From positions 4,429,001-4,493,000 of the forward strand of contig JAQFVV010006294.1 in assembly GCA_028023455.1 (NCBI GenBank): DNA of 64,000 bases. Direction: 5' to 3'. Below, piece by piece: positions 1-13,340 of the stretch. The position numbers and the translations under genes were made by a program. The number at the start of each line of letters is the position of its first letter. The stretch's first letter is position 1. This DNA is from Epiperipatus broadwayi. Taxonomy: Eukaryota; Onychophora; Udeonychophora; Euonychophora; Peripatidae. Under the pieces are notes generated by a model. That model was not told the origin of the DNA. It worked only from the letters and a program-made list of their open reading frames with translations, and ran no database searches.

Positions 1-1494
1 TCTGACTTTCTATTATATATATAAATTACCATATTAGTAATTATTATAATTTTAATGGACAATTAAGTGATTTTTCTAAATTCTTGTGTGAATATTTTTA
101 TTAATAATGGAGACAATGTTAAGCTTCTTAGAGATATCTTGCATTAATTTTGTAGTACAGCATAATTTTATATTATCTGGAAGACCAGTCATTAAAAATA
201 TGTGTGTCCCAAATGCTTTTAAAATCTGTACTCAGTATATTCCATGGAACAGTGCCTATCAAATCTCATATTAATCTCAACATAAGATTTATTTCGTAGT
301 TCAGAGTAATAATTTCTTCATTCATTTTGTAAATTTATAATAAATGACAACATCTTAACACTACTAAATGCTTAGTATTGACTTAATATTGATAGAATTT
401 ATTTAATTAAATGATCATTTGATCTAATATTATATAAATAACAAAAATAACCAATATTGTAGTAAATATATTTCATGAAATTGGTATTGCTTATTTCACA
501 TTTAACCCATTAGCCAGATTTTGATTCAATCCCTGGAAATGAAATTTGGAATTGTCTGTTAACATTTCCTTCTCTGGTTAAATTTCAAAATTAAAAATAA
601 ATTTGCATATTTATATTTATTTATTACTGAAATAAATAAAATAATCAAATGATGGGCTGCAATTAGTGGCACAACTAAAAAAATTGGGCCTGAAGGCAGA
701 CATTTGTGAGATATAGTTAATAATTGTTTTCATGTGAATATATTTTAATCAACTTGCTATAGATTTTCAAGTTTATGGGTTCCTGGACTGCATGTACCCA
801 TGACTCGGTAATTATGCTACTGGCTGTAATCCATAGAACTTGATATCCAGAGTCAATCATTCTCTTGTGGCACCAAACCATATTGGTCATTATTTTAAAT
901 GCTCATAGGAAAAAAAATGAGCACATTATATAGATGGCTGTTAAATAAAACTATTTACTGCGTTGCATTGATCTTTACACAATTTTAAAAAACTCTAATG
1001 AAAAACCAGGAGAGGGGAGATAATTCCATATTGTCTGGATAAGCTGCTTCTGCTTTTTGTTATTTCTAGGACTAAAATTATAGTTGTAAATAATTTGTGA
1101 TTTTGTCATTTCATTTTTATCCTGGTTTTTCCATTCATAAAATAACTTCACTTGTGTTCTGCTAACTGAAATCATCCTCTAGATGGTGAATGCATTGTAG
1201 GTCATGCCTCTGCTGCTAAATGCCTCTTGTAGGGACTCTCTGCACCAGTCTGTCAACCATTGCCATCAAGAGAAAGTCATGTTGTGACATAATAAATGTT
1301 TATGTTAAGTGTATCTCACTTATTTGTCAATTTTGTAATTGCTGAAAAGTAGGAACAATGTAAAATTCTGTTTCTGTTAGAGAAAAGGACAGGGAAAACA
1401 GTTGTAATGAATGAAAATGCTTACAGCAAGCTGCTCTGAGGAAAACACAAGTTTATGTGTCATTTAATTTGAGTATCAAATTCACATTCCAAAA
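1..1494. other. AT-rich sequence without recognised feature
   Basis: Only short spurious frames. A slightly GC-richer patch at about 1170-1290 has no match I can name. Confidence 0.5.
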
Positions 1495-1499
1495 AAGGG

Positions 1500-1942
1500 T
1501 AGCGAGTGAAGGTCAATATCAAAATGATGCTAATTTTTGGGGGGATGCAAATGGCCTCATTCATTCAGAATTCATTTGTAATGGTCAACAGTTTTATCTA
1601 CATGTTGTGAAAAGTTTGCATTATGCAATAAAATGAAAATGTGTTGTAACAAAGTGGACAGGGTATAAGCTTCACCACAACACACCAGTGCATAAAACCT
1701 TGAATGTGGTATAATTTTTAATTAAAAACAGCATGTCCCAGCTTATCCATAAGTCATATTCATGTGATCTTGCTTCATATGACTTCTTTTTAGTCCCCCA
1801 AATGAAAAAATGTCCCAAAAGAAAAATATTTGCTGATTTGGAAATGGTAAAAAACAACAACAGAAGCATTAAAAGGCATCACTGTGTAAAAGTTTCAGAT
1901 CTACTTTTGTTTAGATTGGTGAAATGGACAGTACTTTGAAGG
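1500..1942 (+). pseudogene. mariner-family transposase C-terminal half, degenerate
   Basis: Reading the + strand gives IHSEFICNGQQ, then HHNTPVHKTLNVV, and in an open frame 1733-1939 LASYDFFLVPQMKK followed by a run ending in VKWTVL. These match the order of mariner transposase motifs: (V)HSEFVPxGQTVN, HDNAPxH and PYSPDLAPxDFFLFPxLKxxLxGxxF. At least one stop (after LNVV) breaks the frame. The catalytic DD34D core is incomplete, since the final Asp lies in the eroded 'SCDLASYDFF' segment and the N-terminal HTH part is not found. It is a dead DNA-transposon relic. TIRs were not located. Confidence 0.75.
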
Positions 1943-2337
1943 AGAGTCAACTTATAATACCTAAAAATAAACACACTTTTTTATTACAAAATTCTGATTA
2001 TTTTTGGATATCCCTTCATATGTGTCTGTAAGAATAATTTTTTTGTGTTAATTGTATATATTATACAAGCCTTTTTATTTAAATAATATTTTTACTTAAA
2101 ACAAAAAATGTAAACATTGTACCTTACTTTATTCTATAGGAACCTTACATATACATATGTCTTGGAAGATATGTGCTTTGAATTTTCTTATATTGCAAAG
2201 TATGGAAGTATTTGTGGTTGTTATTCTTTTACTTATCAAAGTATCATGGATGCTTTATAAAATTCTTTGTAAAATTGTCAAAATGTAAAGAACTGATTAC
2301 TATTTGGATCTGTAAGAAACAAATCGATTTTGTTTAC

Positions 2338-2625
2338 ACCAGTTTTGCCACCTTATGCAATATTGAATAACTGATAGATGCCAGATGGTAGTGCTTAATA
2401 AACCTCTATTGCTATCCTATCCATATCTCAAGACCAGTTTATAGTTTATGATTTTCATCAGATCTGGATCCTTTTCAGCAGCCATCATTTATTTCTTTTT
2501 GTTTTTTACTATCAATTTGAAATGCAAAAACTCTTTTAAGGTTTTGAATCTAAGCTAACTTGATTATATAGTTATATACATCTGACATTAGTTCAGTATT
2601 TATATATACACCTATACTAGATCCA
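2338..2625. repeat. old copy of the dispersed 'GATGCCAGA...AGGTCTGAACTCAGT' repeat family
   Basis: Segments such as gatgccagatggtag, a 'ccatatctcaagacc' block and 'atctgacattagttcagta' align in order with the better-preserved copies at 44890-45300 and 50335-50700, with heavy divergence. Confidence 0.5.
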
Positions 2626-5600
2626 AAACTTCTGATTGATGAAAGCTATATGTACAGGACAACACTCTATAGGAATTTATTAAGCATCACCATCTCACAC
2701 AAAATGATAGAATTATAATAGGAGAAATAAATTTCTACTTAAAAGTAATGTGTAAGCAGATGCCATATTTTGTTGATATTATAACAATTCTGGGCAAGAA
2801 ACTATAACATAGAATATTAATTTATTACAAGTTTCTTAGAAGTCATTTTAATATTAGGAACCCAGTGCAACATTGATTGATATTGATGCCAAAATTCTAA
2901 CTACATGAATCAGTAATATTTTAATTCTATTAAGTATGTACTATGAGATTGGCCACAATCAAATATAAAATTTTTTCACATAGCCCAAAGACTGCCAAGT
3001 AAGTTAAAAGGTTTTTCCAGAAGTAAGACATAGATAACCAAGTTATCATTTGGTTAATGGATGTCTAATCTTTTCTTAGCTATTGAATAAAGGGAACTCT
3101 TATCAAATATGGGTGACTGGTGTTGATTTTTTCATTTTTCATCTGCTGAGGATTGTTGGAAATATTTTCAACTTGCAATAGATTATTTAAGACTGTTTTA
3201 TATTAGTATATAATATATGTATACATAGTAATATTAATAAAATTCATGTTCGAGCCACCCAAGAAAACATAAAATTCTTGCTGAGGTTCAAATTACTGTT
3301 TTGCAAATTATTTGAATTTTTTATATTTAACTAAAGGTTAGTAGAAGTGAATGTCTTTTATTAGTAAAAAATTAGTGATTTGAGCATTAAAATATTCAAG
3401 ATTTTTACATCCTTTCTTGTTTAAGTGTTTATCATTTGAGTTTTAATAAAGAACCTAAGTATTAATTTGACTATATAGTAATATATATGTGTGTGTATCA
3501 TAAATTTAAAAAGTTACTTATTAAAGTTTTGTTTCTTCATAGTTGACGAGAAACTCAATATTTGAAATACAGTTTATATGATTTTTATATTTTGCATATA
3601 TATTTATGAATTAAATAATCATTTTTAAAAATAATAATAAAGTATTTGAATTCAAAATATATGCCATTTTCATTCTATAAATTTAAAAAGCAAATAAACG
3701 AACAGACAGTATTACAAATGAAAGCTAGTTTCTTAATGGGTGATAATGTCATGTGTGAATTGATTTATTAACTTTCATCAGAATATTAAATAAATTATAT
3801 ATCATGTGAAGAGTTCATTATTCCAAGAGTGTAGATCAGATCGCATTGCTGAACAGCTTCTGAATCCAAATAATATGAAATCTAGACTACAGAAAGGTCA
3901 TAAAACAACTGATAGACTTTTTTTTAAAATATGAAATTATAAAAAGGCAAAAAGGAAGTCTGAAATTGTTTGCTATGTGTGAGTATAAGTGCATGTGAGT
4001 TTAAATTCACAGACAAGTCAATGTGAATATAAATTTATTATATTTGAGATAGAATGATCCAATTACCTATTTAAAAAATATATGCTTAAATATATATGCT
4101 TAAATAATGTAACTTTGTTCTTTATTTTTTACATATATCTCAAAATAATGATATTAACATATCAGCTCAAATCAGCTTTGCCTGTATGGGTTTTGTATCC
4201 CATCCTTTACTTTTTACCATGTGCATTTCTTTTAATCATTATAGTAGAAGAACAAATTCAAAAGATAAAGTTTCCAACACTGATTCTCCTCTGGGTAAAG
4301 TTAAAAAAAATATTAATTTTATCAATTAAATGAAACTGCCATACTCTACCTTTTACTTGGATAATCAAATTTATGGGACTTTCTGAGTAATTTAATATAT
4401 AATTATTATTACTATGTAAAATATTTATTTGTAGAAATTTCTTAGCATTTAAAAAAAGTCATATTAATTACTCATATTTGAATGCTTATATTCCATTTTG
4501 ATATGGGTATTAATCCTTTAAAGACAAACATATATGTGAAAATATTCATTTCTACCTTCATTTTTCTAAAACAAAGGTCAGCAGATATCAAATCATCTAT
4601 ATTTTAATGTAGCAAATCACTGCCAGAAAAGTATTTACATTCATTTCCTTATAGCTTATTATTTGTCTTCTTATGTATAAAATGGGTATCGATTAATAAT
4701 TTGAATCCATCCATCAGCGACAATTTTAGTCATTACACATTTATATACTAAACTAATGATAAAGACAAGAAATGATGACTTGTACCAACAAATAAGTGTT
4801 GGTTTAGCTTGAAATATCTATCTTGGGTTTATTTCTTTTTTTCAGATAATCTTTATTCACATGTTTGAAGAATGTTTGACAGAGTGGAAAATTTAATTAT
4901 ATCTTAAAAAGATATACATTGAAGAGAGGAATGAAGTCAAGTCATTCCATGTATTTATATATAATTAAAAAAAAATGGTATTTTAATTTTTAATTGAGAT
5001 TTAAAATTTATATTTGGATTGTGAATAATTTTTAGTTTATTAAATGATAATTAATAATTATTATCTATTTATCTGAAATGGTTTGTGTCAAAGTTATGAA
5101 TGCTAAAAAAATTGATACTTATAAATCAAATCATAATAATTATATATACAAACGTATGTAAAATGAAATTGTTAAGAATAGTATGCATGGTGTTTCGTTT
5201 TTTATTTTTGTTGTTGTAGTTAAATTATTATTTTTTATATTTAGAATAGAATGAAAGCTAAATTGAAAATAAGAAGTAGAAGTATTGAGACATTTGTGGA
5301 TAAGATCTTTTTTTACTAATATAAACAAACAGTACCAACACACTCTTCTATGCAGTTAACATAATGCAAATACCATATTTTGATATCTAAATTTCTAAAA
5401 ATATTTGGTTGTCTAGTGGTTTTCATATCTTTTAAGATATTTATTATTTATTGAGGCAATTAAAAAAATTATGACATCTCTCTCTCCATTCTAAAAGCCA
5501 AAATTTAAACACTAAGTAAATTAATGAATATTATTATAACATTGTAAATTTAGAATTGCTAATTTTAAAAAGGCAGTTCTTTTAATCAAAAGTACTAAAA

Positions 5601-6129
5601 CAAATAAATGTATTTAAGAATATTGTGATTATAGATTATTTTAAATTATGTTAATTTTAAAAGAAAAAAATGGGACTTAGATGACAATCTGAATGAAAGA
5701 ATCTATGCAAAATGTCACCAGAGCCCGTTTTTAGTAATGAAATTTTCATTTTTCTTATAATTATTTTTAAGCAAACTGAAATGAAATGAAAAATTGTTAA
5801 AAACTTTGCATACTAATGTTCAAAGTTTATAATTTTAAATTCTCACTAAAACTGTGATTAAAATGTATATGCAAATTATATTGTAATGTATTTTTTATTA
5901 ATCATGCAACTTCAAAATAAAAATCTTGTAAAAGAGATGTAGATTATTATTGTTTTATGTTTAGAAAAAGATTTTGTAAATTGAATGCAATGTTAGGTTG
6001 CCTTATTATGAATATGTATTATTGAATAATGATTGTAGTTTAACTTAATATGTGTGGAAGTTTTATTGTTAATCAATGACCATAATCAACATAAATAGAA
6101 TAGATAAGTATTTTTATTATCATAATCAT
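2626..6129. other. AT-rich sequence without recognised feature
   Basis: Long A/T runs and short spurious frames only (for example 4082-4333 and 5140-5343). No splice-flanked exon or repeat was recognised. Confidence 0.5.
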
Positions 6130-6270
6130 TTTCAAATATTATTGGTCCACTGCAGGATGAAGATTTCTCCAAGTTTAATCCATCTCTGATTTTTAATCTT
6201 TCTTTTTCACAATGCCACATCATACTTCCTTATTTCATCCATCTATCTCACATGTGATCTCTTTTTAGCT
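6130..6270 (-). pseudogene. LINE ORF2 C-terminal tail fragment
   Basis: The reverse complement reads RWMK, then EKERLKIRDGLNLEKSSSCS, resembling the 'RWIDEI...(R/K)xxWRxLxEAFxxxW' tail of non-LTR retrotransposon ORF2 proteins. A second copy of the same segment is at 23955-24095 in the same orientation. It is short and diverged, with no poly-A or RT nearby. Confidence 0.5.
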
Positions 6271-7071
6271 CTTATGTATGTATATATAAATGAGTATATT
6301 TTGCTTTCCATGAAAAATGGACTTGATTTTTAAAGATGCAAGCAAAGGTATTATAAAAATACATTGTAAACATGTCTGTACAGAAATGCAGTATTGATTT
6401 GGTTAGTTGAATGGAATTCTGTTCAACTTGCAGCTTGAATGCTAGAACATCACATGATCTTCCGAGCAACTAATCATATGACTATTTTTCTGTAATCATT
6501 AGTTGAGGATATCTAGTCATTATTTTTCAAACATAACGTGATGATGTAATTCAATGATAATTGTTAATGCAAATCTCTATTACTACCTTAGACAATTATG
6601 TAATTGGGTAGCTCCTTACTAGTTATTTAATGAAATAAGTATCGTCAAAACATTTGCATCCACTTAGTTGTCTTATCTAATATATACATGGATTTTAATA
6701 TTTAAGTCTTTTTGTTTTAATGTATACATATAATTGTAAATATAAATTAAGATAAAAAATAAATTAAGAAAAAAACTATTTTGATGAGCATTGAAGTCTT
6801 CCTCAGGTTATTTTTGAAATATGAGCTAATAGAAATGTAACAAATTATTGATTTTACAATAGTAATTTTTTTTTTAATTTGAAAAAGATTAGATTAACAA
6901 GTGAAACATAAACTGTCTTTCAAATATGTATATAATAGAAATATTAGAAAAACAATTTAAATAATAATGAAAATTGTTGCATGAAAAAAAAAATTAGCAT
7001 ATATATATATGTGTAATGTGATATAGACTTTTTATTATTATTTATTCTATCTTTTTTTATTTTTAATGAAG

Positions 7072-7424
7072 AATCAACGCCTGACATTCAGATTCCTACT
7101 GAATATGAAATTACAATACCATTTATTTCGGATAATGAGGGAAACTTTATATCATTTGAGCTTAATAGAATGGCAAATGATGAAGTTCGGGTCAAGAGGA
7201 GTATTACTGAAGAACCACTATACATACGTGTAACTCTTAGTAAAGAAGACATGCTCCTACGTCTCAATCCTAATAATTATTTAATAGCTCCCATGACTCC
7301 AGTGGAATGGCACACTGAGGATAATATTACTGTGTCAGAATTAAATACTGTCGATTGTTTTTATACAGGAAGTTTAGTTCACAGAAACTGTTCACATATT
7401 GCGGTCAGTAGCTGTCAAGGGTTG
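7072..7424 (+). CDS. ADAMTS: ADAMTS exon 1 in window: prodomain
   Basis: The acceptor follows a T-rich tract ending AG at 7070-7071, and the donor is GTAAGT at 7425. The first two bases complete a codon begun in an unseen upstream exon (intron phase 1), and the exon ends in phase 0. It encodes about 117 residues starting STPDIQIPTEYE. The end carries CFYTGSLVHRNCSHIAVSSC, the conserved Cys-containing propeptide pattern of reprolysins and ADAMTSs. The ATG at 7170 is internal and unlikely to be the start, because in-frame residues typical of the family precede it. Prodomains keep the enzyme latent and assist folding. Confidence 0.88.
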
Positions 7425-8602
7425 GTAAGTAATATTGTTTTGTTTTCACATTTATAATTTTTTACTGCATATCTTGTAAAAAAAATATATAAGATTTATA
7501 AATTTTAAAATTATCTATGAATGTCTTTTTTTTATTTGAACATGTTTTATTCAGTAAAGGAATCTTTATTAAAATAAGTGAATCAGCATTCATTGTTGGA
7601 CTTATTGTGATAGAAATATCTTATAATTAAGAATATTACATTATGATTATGTTCTAATTTATATTGTGTAACTGATCTTACTGAAAATATTGAAGATTCT
7701 TTTTATATATAGTATATATTTATGATATCTTTCTGAAAATATTATGCTCAGTTGTGATTTCCTTTTTGTAGTCTTCGATTATCTCTCTTTATTTCATATT
7801 TGATAAGGTTTTCCTGAAAGAACATTTATTATTAAGCCTCTTCAACTTTGTTCAGTTCAATCCAAATTGAACAAATGAATAAGATCAGATATATCCATTC
7901 TATTAAAAAAATTAATTGTTAGATTTAAACTAATTTCTTTTAATTTCTATATTTTTCCATTTTGTTATAAATAGCTGAAACTTTGATTATTAAATTGTTA
8001 ATTCCATTTACAATATTAACATATCAGTCAATTTACTATGCCAATTTTTTTAATATCATTTGTTTTATGGATATTTTTATTTTTTTATCTTCAGATGTTA
8101 GATAGGCATTATTAATATAATCCAGTCTAACAGTGGTGTTTTGTCATACTTTAGTAGATTTTTTCATGCGGTAAATTAAATTAATTCTAATATAAATAAA
8201 CTTTGTATGATGCAAAATACAATATTTTAATATTCCAGACTAGGCTATAATATATATCCTTTTATAATAAATTCTTGTTGCTCAACAAGTCATATGATGT
8301 TCTTGTTTCTATGTAGTAAACTGAATTTGATCCAAAAACCTTTAGTTTTCAAGTCTGCCATTATGCCAAAATGCATGGGACAAAAATTCTGGCTATTGGA
8401 ACAATAAATAAAACTTTATCTACTTTATTCTTAATTTGAAGGCATTTCTAACTTTAAAGCAATTATACATTGTCTTTCATAGATCATCAGGACAATTTTA
8501 ATATGATCTTGTATATTGTTTTATTTGTATTGTGTTTCCAAAGTCCTAGGAAAATGAATCTAAAAGTTTACAAAAGTTGGTAAAATTTAAAATCGGGAAA
8601 TG
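7425..8602. other. first part of the 27-kb intron, no recognised feature
   Basis: AT-rich intronic sequence starting with the GTAAGT donor of exon 1. No repeat or ORF recognised. Confidence 0.6.
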
Positions 8603-9760
8603 TATATGTCATATCTTACCTTGCCTTCAGAAGTGAACTAGTCCAGATTCCTTTCTTACCTGATCATATTGCACACTCATTGCTGTTAACCAATGTGTAA
8701 ACATGTGGATAATCAATCTTTTCAATGTATAAATATGGTTTCAAAGGATAAAAACAAATATACCAATGTGTAAACATGTATACAAAATACTATCATTGGT
8801 TAGGCTCTCTGAATCCATCTGTTACCAGTAAGGTAGGGGATTTGGCAACAAATAGTCAACCTTTTTGGGAGAAGGTAGATATATATCTACATGGATATTC
8901 AGAGAGAGAATGTCTAACTTAAACAACAGTAAGTGCTCTACAGAGAGAGATAATGGCTGTCTAACTTGAATGATTGAATGTGCTCTCCATTGAAACCACT
9001 TCCAACAACAAAGGCATTTCTACTAGTCATTACCACTGCCTACACAGTGAGACAAGTTCACGATTGAACTGGAAACTGCTACAACTATGGCAGACTTGAG
9101 GCAAGCTGTCCAGTATAGCCAGATGAGTTAAGACTAGAACTTACAAGGCAATCTAATATATAAAGCTGGAACTGATCATGCTAAATGACTGAACTCACTT
9201 CCAGCTTTGTATATTAGCTTGTCTCATGAGTTCTAATCTTAACTCTTCCAGCTGTACAAGACAGCTTGCCTTGAGTCTGCCGTAGTTGTAACAGCATCCA
9301 GTCTGATCAAGGACTTGCCTCACTGTGTAGACATAACACTAATGATTAGTAGCAACACTTTTGCTGTCAGAAGTGGTTTCAATGGAGAGCATTTTCAATC
9401 ATTCAGATTAGACAGACGTTTTCTCTCTCTGTAGTGTGTACTGTTGTTTAGATTAGACAGATATTCTCTCTCTGTATATCCATATAGATATATATCTACC
9501 TTTCCCTCAAAAAGGCTGATTATTTATTGCCAAATCCCCTATCTTACTGGCAGCAGTCAGATTCAGAGAGCCTAATCAACATAGGATTTTGTATACATGT
9601 TTGCACATAGACCATACTTGTTTTTACCCTTTGGACATGTTTATACATTGATTGTCCACATGTTTACACATTGGTTAACAGCAATGAGTGCTCAATCCAA
9701 TCAAATAAGGAAGGAATCTGGACTAATCCACTTCTGAAGGCAAGGTCAGATGTGACAGTA
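8603..9760. repeat. 1.15-kb palindromic foldback element
   Basis: The left arm (about 8607-9165) begins TGTCATATCTTACCTTGCC. The right arm (about 9195-9760) is its diverged reverse complement ending with the complement of TGTCACATCTGACCTTGCC. Matching blocks run through the whole length: the 'ccttcagaagtg' block, 'gttaaccaatgtgtaaacatg', 'gtctaactt', 'tctccattgaaaccacttc' and 'gaggcaagctgt'. The centre is near 9180 with a spacer of a few tens of bases. There is no coding capacity. A single arm of the same family is at 19866-20330. It is probably a non-autonomous foldback DNA element. Confidence 0.85.
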
Positions 9761-10384
9761 TATCTATTTTTTTTTGTAGTTTAATTATGTTTATCAAAAT
9801 ATAGCTAATCTGATTACTATGTGTATTTATATTTCATTTGAGACAATAGTTAGAATTTTATGGAAATGGATAACAATTTAATCAGTTTTCACTAAATAGA
9901 CTATTTCTTTTTGTCAATATTGAAGATTCTTTCAAGCTTTTGCCAATAAAGAGTAACAATCTAATGTCTATTTCAAAATAATATGATCATTATCAAATGC
10001 TTTTTATCATTTTTTAAATTTTTAATAATTTATAATTAGTATACTAATTATTTACTTACAAAGGTTGGATGATGTATTTTACTTTAAAAATTTTAAAACA
10101 GCTATCAGGATATGAATAATTATGCTTTTTGCATTATTTCAAACTTTCCATTAATATTAAATACTTGATCAAGATTTACTAATATTCTTAACAATTGGTA
10201 TATAATTTTTTAGTGTTATACAAAAATTTTTTCCAAGTTTAAAAATAAGTTTAGAATTTTTTTTTTCCAAGTAGCAGCTGATTCAATTAGCCATTTTATC
10301 ATTATTTGGTAAATGAATATATCAATTTTATTAACTAGCAGTTCCTAGATTAATCTGATTTGGTCAAATGAATGGCATGGAACT
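9761..10384. other. AT-rich intron, no recognised feature
   Basis: Between two palindromic elements; only A/T runs. Confidence 0.6.
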
Positions 10385-10840
10385 GACTATAATACTAAAC
10401 CACTAAACATAACATGATCACCATTTCTTATGCTTACACAAGCTATGTACACAGAGGCTAAACTCTCTGCATATTAGCGCCACCAGTGTAAGCCCGAGTA
10501 ATCAATGGATGCAAGAAGGTTTGTGCATAAAATTCCTATCTAGTACATACTCATCCAATATCCCAGATTAGTTTTCAGCTTGTGGCTTTCATCAGTGAGG
10601 AGCCTAGGGTCTACTCATCCATTATCCCCATACTAGTTTCCAGCTTGTGGCTTTCATCAGTGAGGATTCAAGGCTTCTCACTGATGAAGGCCACAAGCTG
10701 GAAACTAGTCTCGGGATATTGGATGAATAGGCACTAGATTAGGATTTTATACACAAATCTTCTTGCATCCGTTGATTACTCTGGCTTGCATTGGTGGCGC
10801 TACTACACGGAGAGTTTAGTCTCTGTGTGACTATAATGCT
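10385..10840. repeat. inverted-repeat copy of the dispersed 'CATCAGTGAGGAG' MITE-like family
   Basis: The left half contains the 'gtaatcaatggatgcaagaa', 'tcatccaatatccc' and 'gtggctttcatcagtgagg' blocks. The right half (from about 10678) repeats them in reverse complement: 'actgatgaaggccacaagc', 'gggatattggatga', 'tgcatccgttgattac', 'ggagagttt'. The middle (10600-10665) carries an extra direct copy of the 'stem' block. Related copies are at 39797-40155, 44890-45480 and 50335-50700. Confidence 0.8.
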
Positions 10841-10841
10841 A

Positions 10842-12000
10842 CTTAAAATGATGCAATTTTCAGCATTGGTGGGGGGGGGGTCACATTACTATGAATAATA
10901 AAGCTATGACTGCTTATTCAAGTTGATGTATAAGATCTTTGAAAAAAATTGGTATTTTTTCTCTCGAATTATCGTATACCAAGGTTTCTTATTTTTGTTT
11001 TTTGATATCAGTATACTTATTACTCAAATAAATCCTAAGAAACAACAATTCATTTCTCTCTTGGTGAATTTCTCTCTACAACCTACTGCTGCATACTCTT
11101 TATAAATGACCATTTTTCCTTTACATTTTTATTATTGTTATCGATAAGTTATTAATATTCTAAATCTGTAAGGCTTTTGCTCTATTATCAAATTAGTGTT
11201 GAATTACTGAATTTCTTTTGCCATCTTCATTTGTAAATTATTGCAGTCATAAATTATTATTTTTTCAACAGTTTTTGGTGCTTATATTATATTCTTAATA
11301 AAATAAGCAGTAAATAATAATGTTACTGTAATATCAGTTGACAGAGAAATTTTACATTCATCAAAAAAGAAAATGTTGTTGATAAATAGTTTTATTAATC
11401 TGATTTATGTTATACCACTTGCATTCCTCTATATATAGTATATAAGATGATAAAAAATTATATCACCAATTACAAGATTGTTTGTGGGCAAAACTACAAG
11501 ACTTTTGTCAAATACCATATCTTGAATACATGTTACTAGTGCTAATCTTAATAATTGAAGATTTTTACATGCTTTTTACCAAATCCAGCCTGTAATTTTT
11601 TATTTGAAAGTTTTTGTGGCATTAAATATTTGACACTATATTCCCATAAAACAATGCAATACTATATCTATAAATATTATCCTCTTGACCAAAGTATTGC
11701 AATAATATTAATGAGTATTTTAATGTTGATTTTATATTTTAACTTTGTGATATTTAATATTTTGCTTTTAGTTCTTCATCTTCTTAACCAATTGCCATAT
11801 GTTAATAAAATTGTTTAGAGTTACCACATATCATCTGTTGTCATTCCAATTCTTAATTAATTAATACACTGACTCTGAGATGATTTTGATTGATATGTCT
11901 TTTATTGTGGTAAGTGCATGATGATAAATCTTTTTTCAAAAATTTTTTTTATGATAGAAAATAAATATTTTCATTTTTGTGACTTTAATAAAAGCTAGGA
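10842..12000. other. AT-rich intron with a 10-base G run
   Basis: G run at 10871-10880. Otherwise no feature; the frames at 10923-11105 and 11555-11818 are uncharacteristic low-complexity translations. Confidence 0.5.
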
Positions 12001-12029
12001 ATAAGGATATATGATTTTATTAACAGAAG

Positions 12030-13340
12030 TAATACAATTAATGCTGGTTGAGAAATGATCTTAATCTACTGGCAACCTCTGGATCATTGATGGTAAGTGG
12101 CAGATGACCTTTAAAATAACATGCGATAATTCTATGAGGTTGGAGATTTCTTTGTAGGCTTTGTGAAAGTGTCTGAAGATATGCAGTTTTTTTAATATCT
12201 GGTATTTAATAGTTACAAAATATTAAATATGTTTGGAATAATGATGATGTCTTCATTTTTGGTCAGATGTTTGCTGTTGAGTATCTTTGGTTCTGCAACT
12301 CCGAATAATTCCACAATGGAAGAAAAACTTTTTATTTATACTGAGGTTCATATTTGTGTCTAATATTTCTTTCATGAAATGCTTGAAAAAACACTTTTTA
12401 ACTGTATTTTTTAACAATGCTGAGATTTTTCATCTTCTTGGTATAAGTTGTAGTTTTATAATTGACACTTCAATGGGTTTTTATTATTTCTTTTACTGCT
12501 ACCCTTTGTGTGGGGAATTGATCTTATCTTTTTGGCTTTTATTCTTGCTGTCTTTATATAGAACATGCAGTTGGTGGTTTCAGTAAACAGTTTCTATGGT
12601 TAATTATAAATATAGATTGGGGAATTTTAACCAGTAAGACAACCATTCAGAAGTGGCTTAACAAATCTTATTAATAATACTTCTATTGTTAACCAACAAC
12701 TTATTGAGAAGAATTATTAAAAGTGTAATATTTTGTAACATCTCTTCACATAACAAATGAAATCTGGCATAGCAGAATTGATTTGATATATTTGAGGGGA
12801 GGGGTTAATATTTATACATTTTAGTACAGTGATAATTTTCAGTAATAATGATTGAACTATTCTATACATTTGTTCTTTCCTACAGCCAGTATAGCTTCTA
12901 AATGGATGAGAAATTCTCACTAAATGATTGCAAGCAGTTGGATTTAAAACTTTATTTTTTTACCCCATAGCTTTCTTTAGAGAGATCATATGTGCTGCTG
13001 ATGACTTTGGATTTCTGAGATGATATAATTGCCCTTAATTGGGCTCAGTAAAATGGATTACTCTCGATAGACAAGGAATTAATATTTCAGTCAGCCATTG
13101 ATGCAATTTTTTTTTTGTCCTGAAAGATGTTCACAGTGAATGGACTTCTATTAACTGATACTGGAATTTTATTGAATCTGTAGTTGAAAAGATATAAGAA
13201 GTTTCTGGATTATAAATCTTGCACTTGTCATTATTAATATTAAACATCCAAGTCTTTATTTTGGTCCTGTCAAGACTTATGGATTTTTTCTCATAGCTCA
13301 CACAATGTTGAACTATAATGTGTTGGTTTAAAATACAATG
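12030..13340 (-). pseudogene. eroded coding-like stretch of unknown origin
   Basis: The minus strand shows several long, compositionally protein-like open stretches in changing frames. One at about 13320-13140 runs without a stop and contains SISLDRTKIKTWMFNINNDK. Another at about 12330-12200 contains FGVAEPKILNSKHLTKNED. A third at 12920-12717 contains RISHPFRSYTGCRKEQ. I do not recognise the family. Likely an old retroelement or transposase relic, because frames shift and stops intervene. Evidence is limited to codon-like composition. Confidence 0.3.

Noticed and set aside
7170-7457. ATG at 7170 as the protein start and the frame running to 7457
   Set aside because: Family-like residues lie upstream in frame to an AG acceptor at 7071, and GTAAGT at 7425 is a strong donor. 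It is an internal exon.
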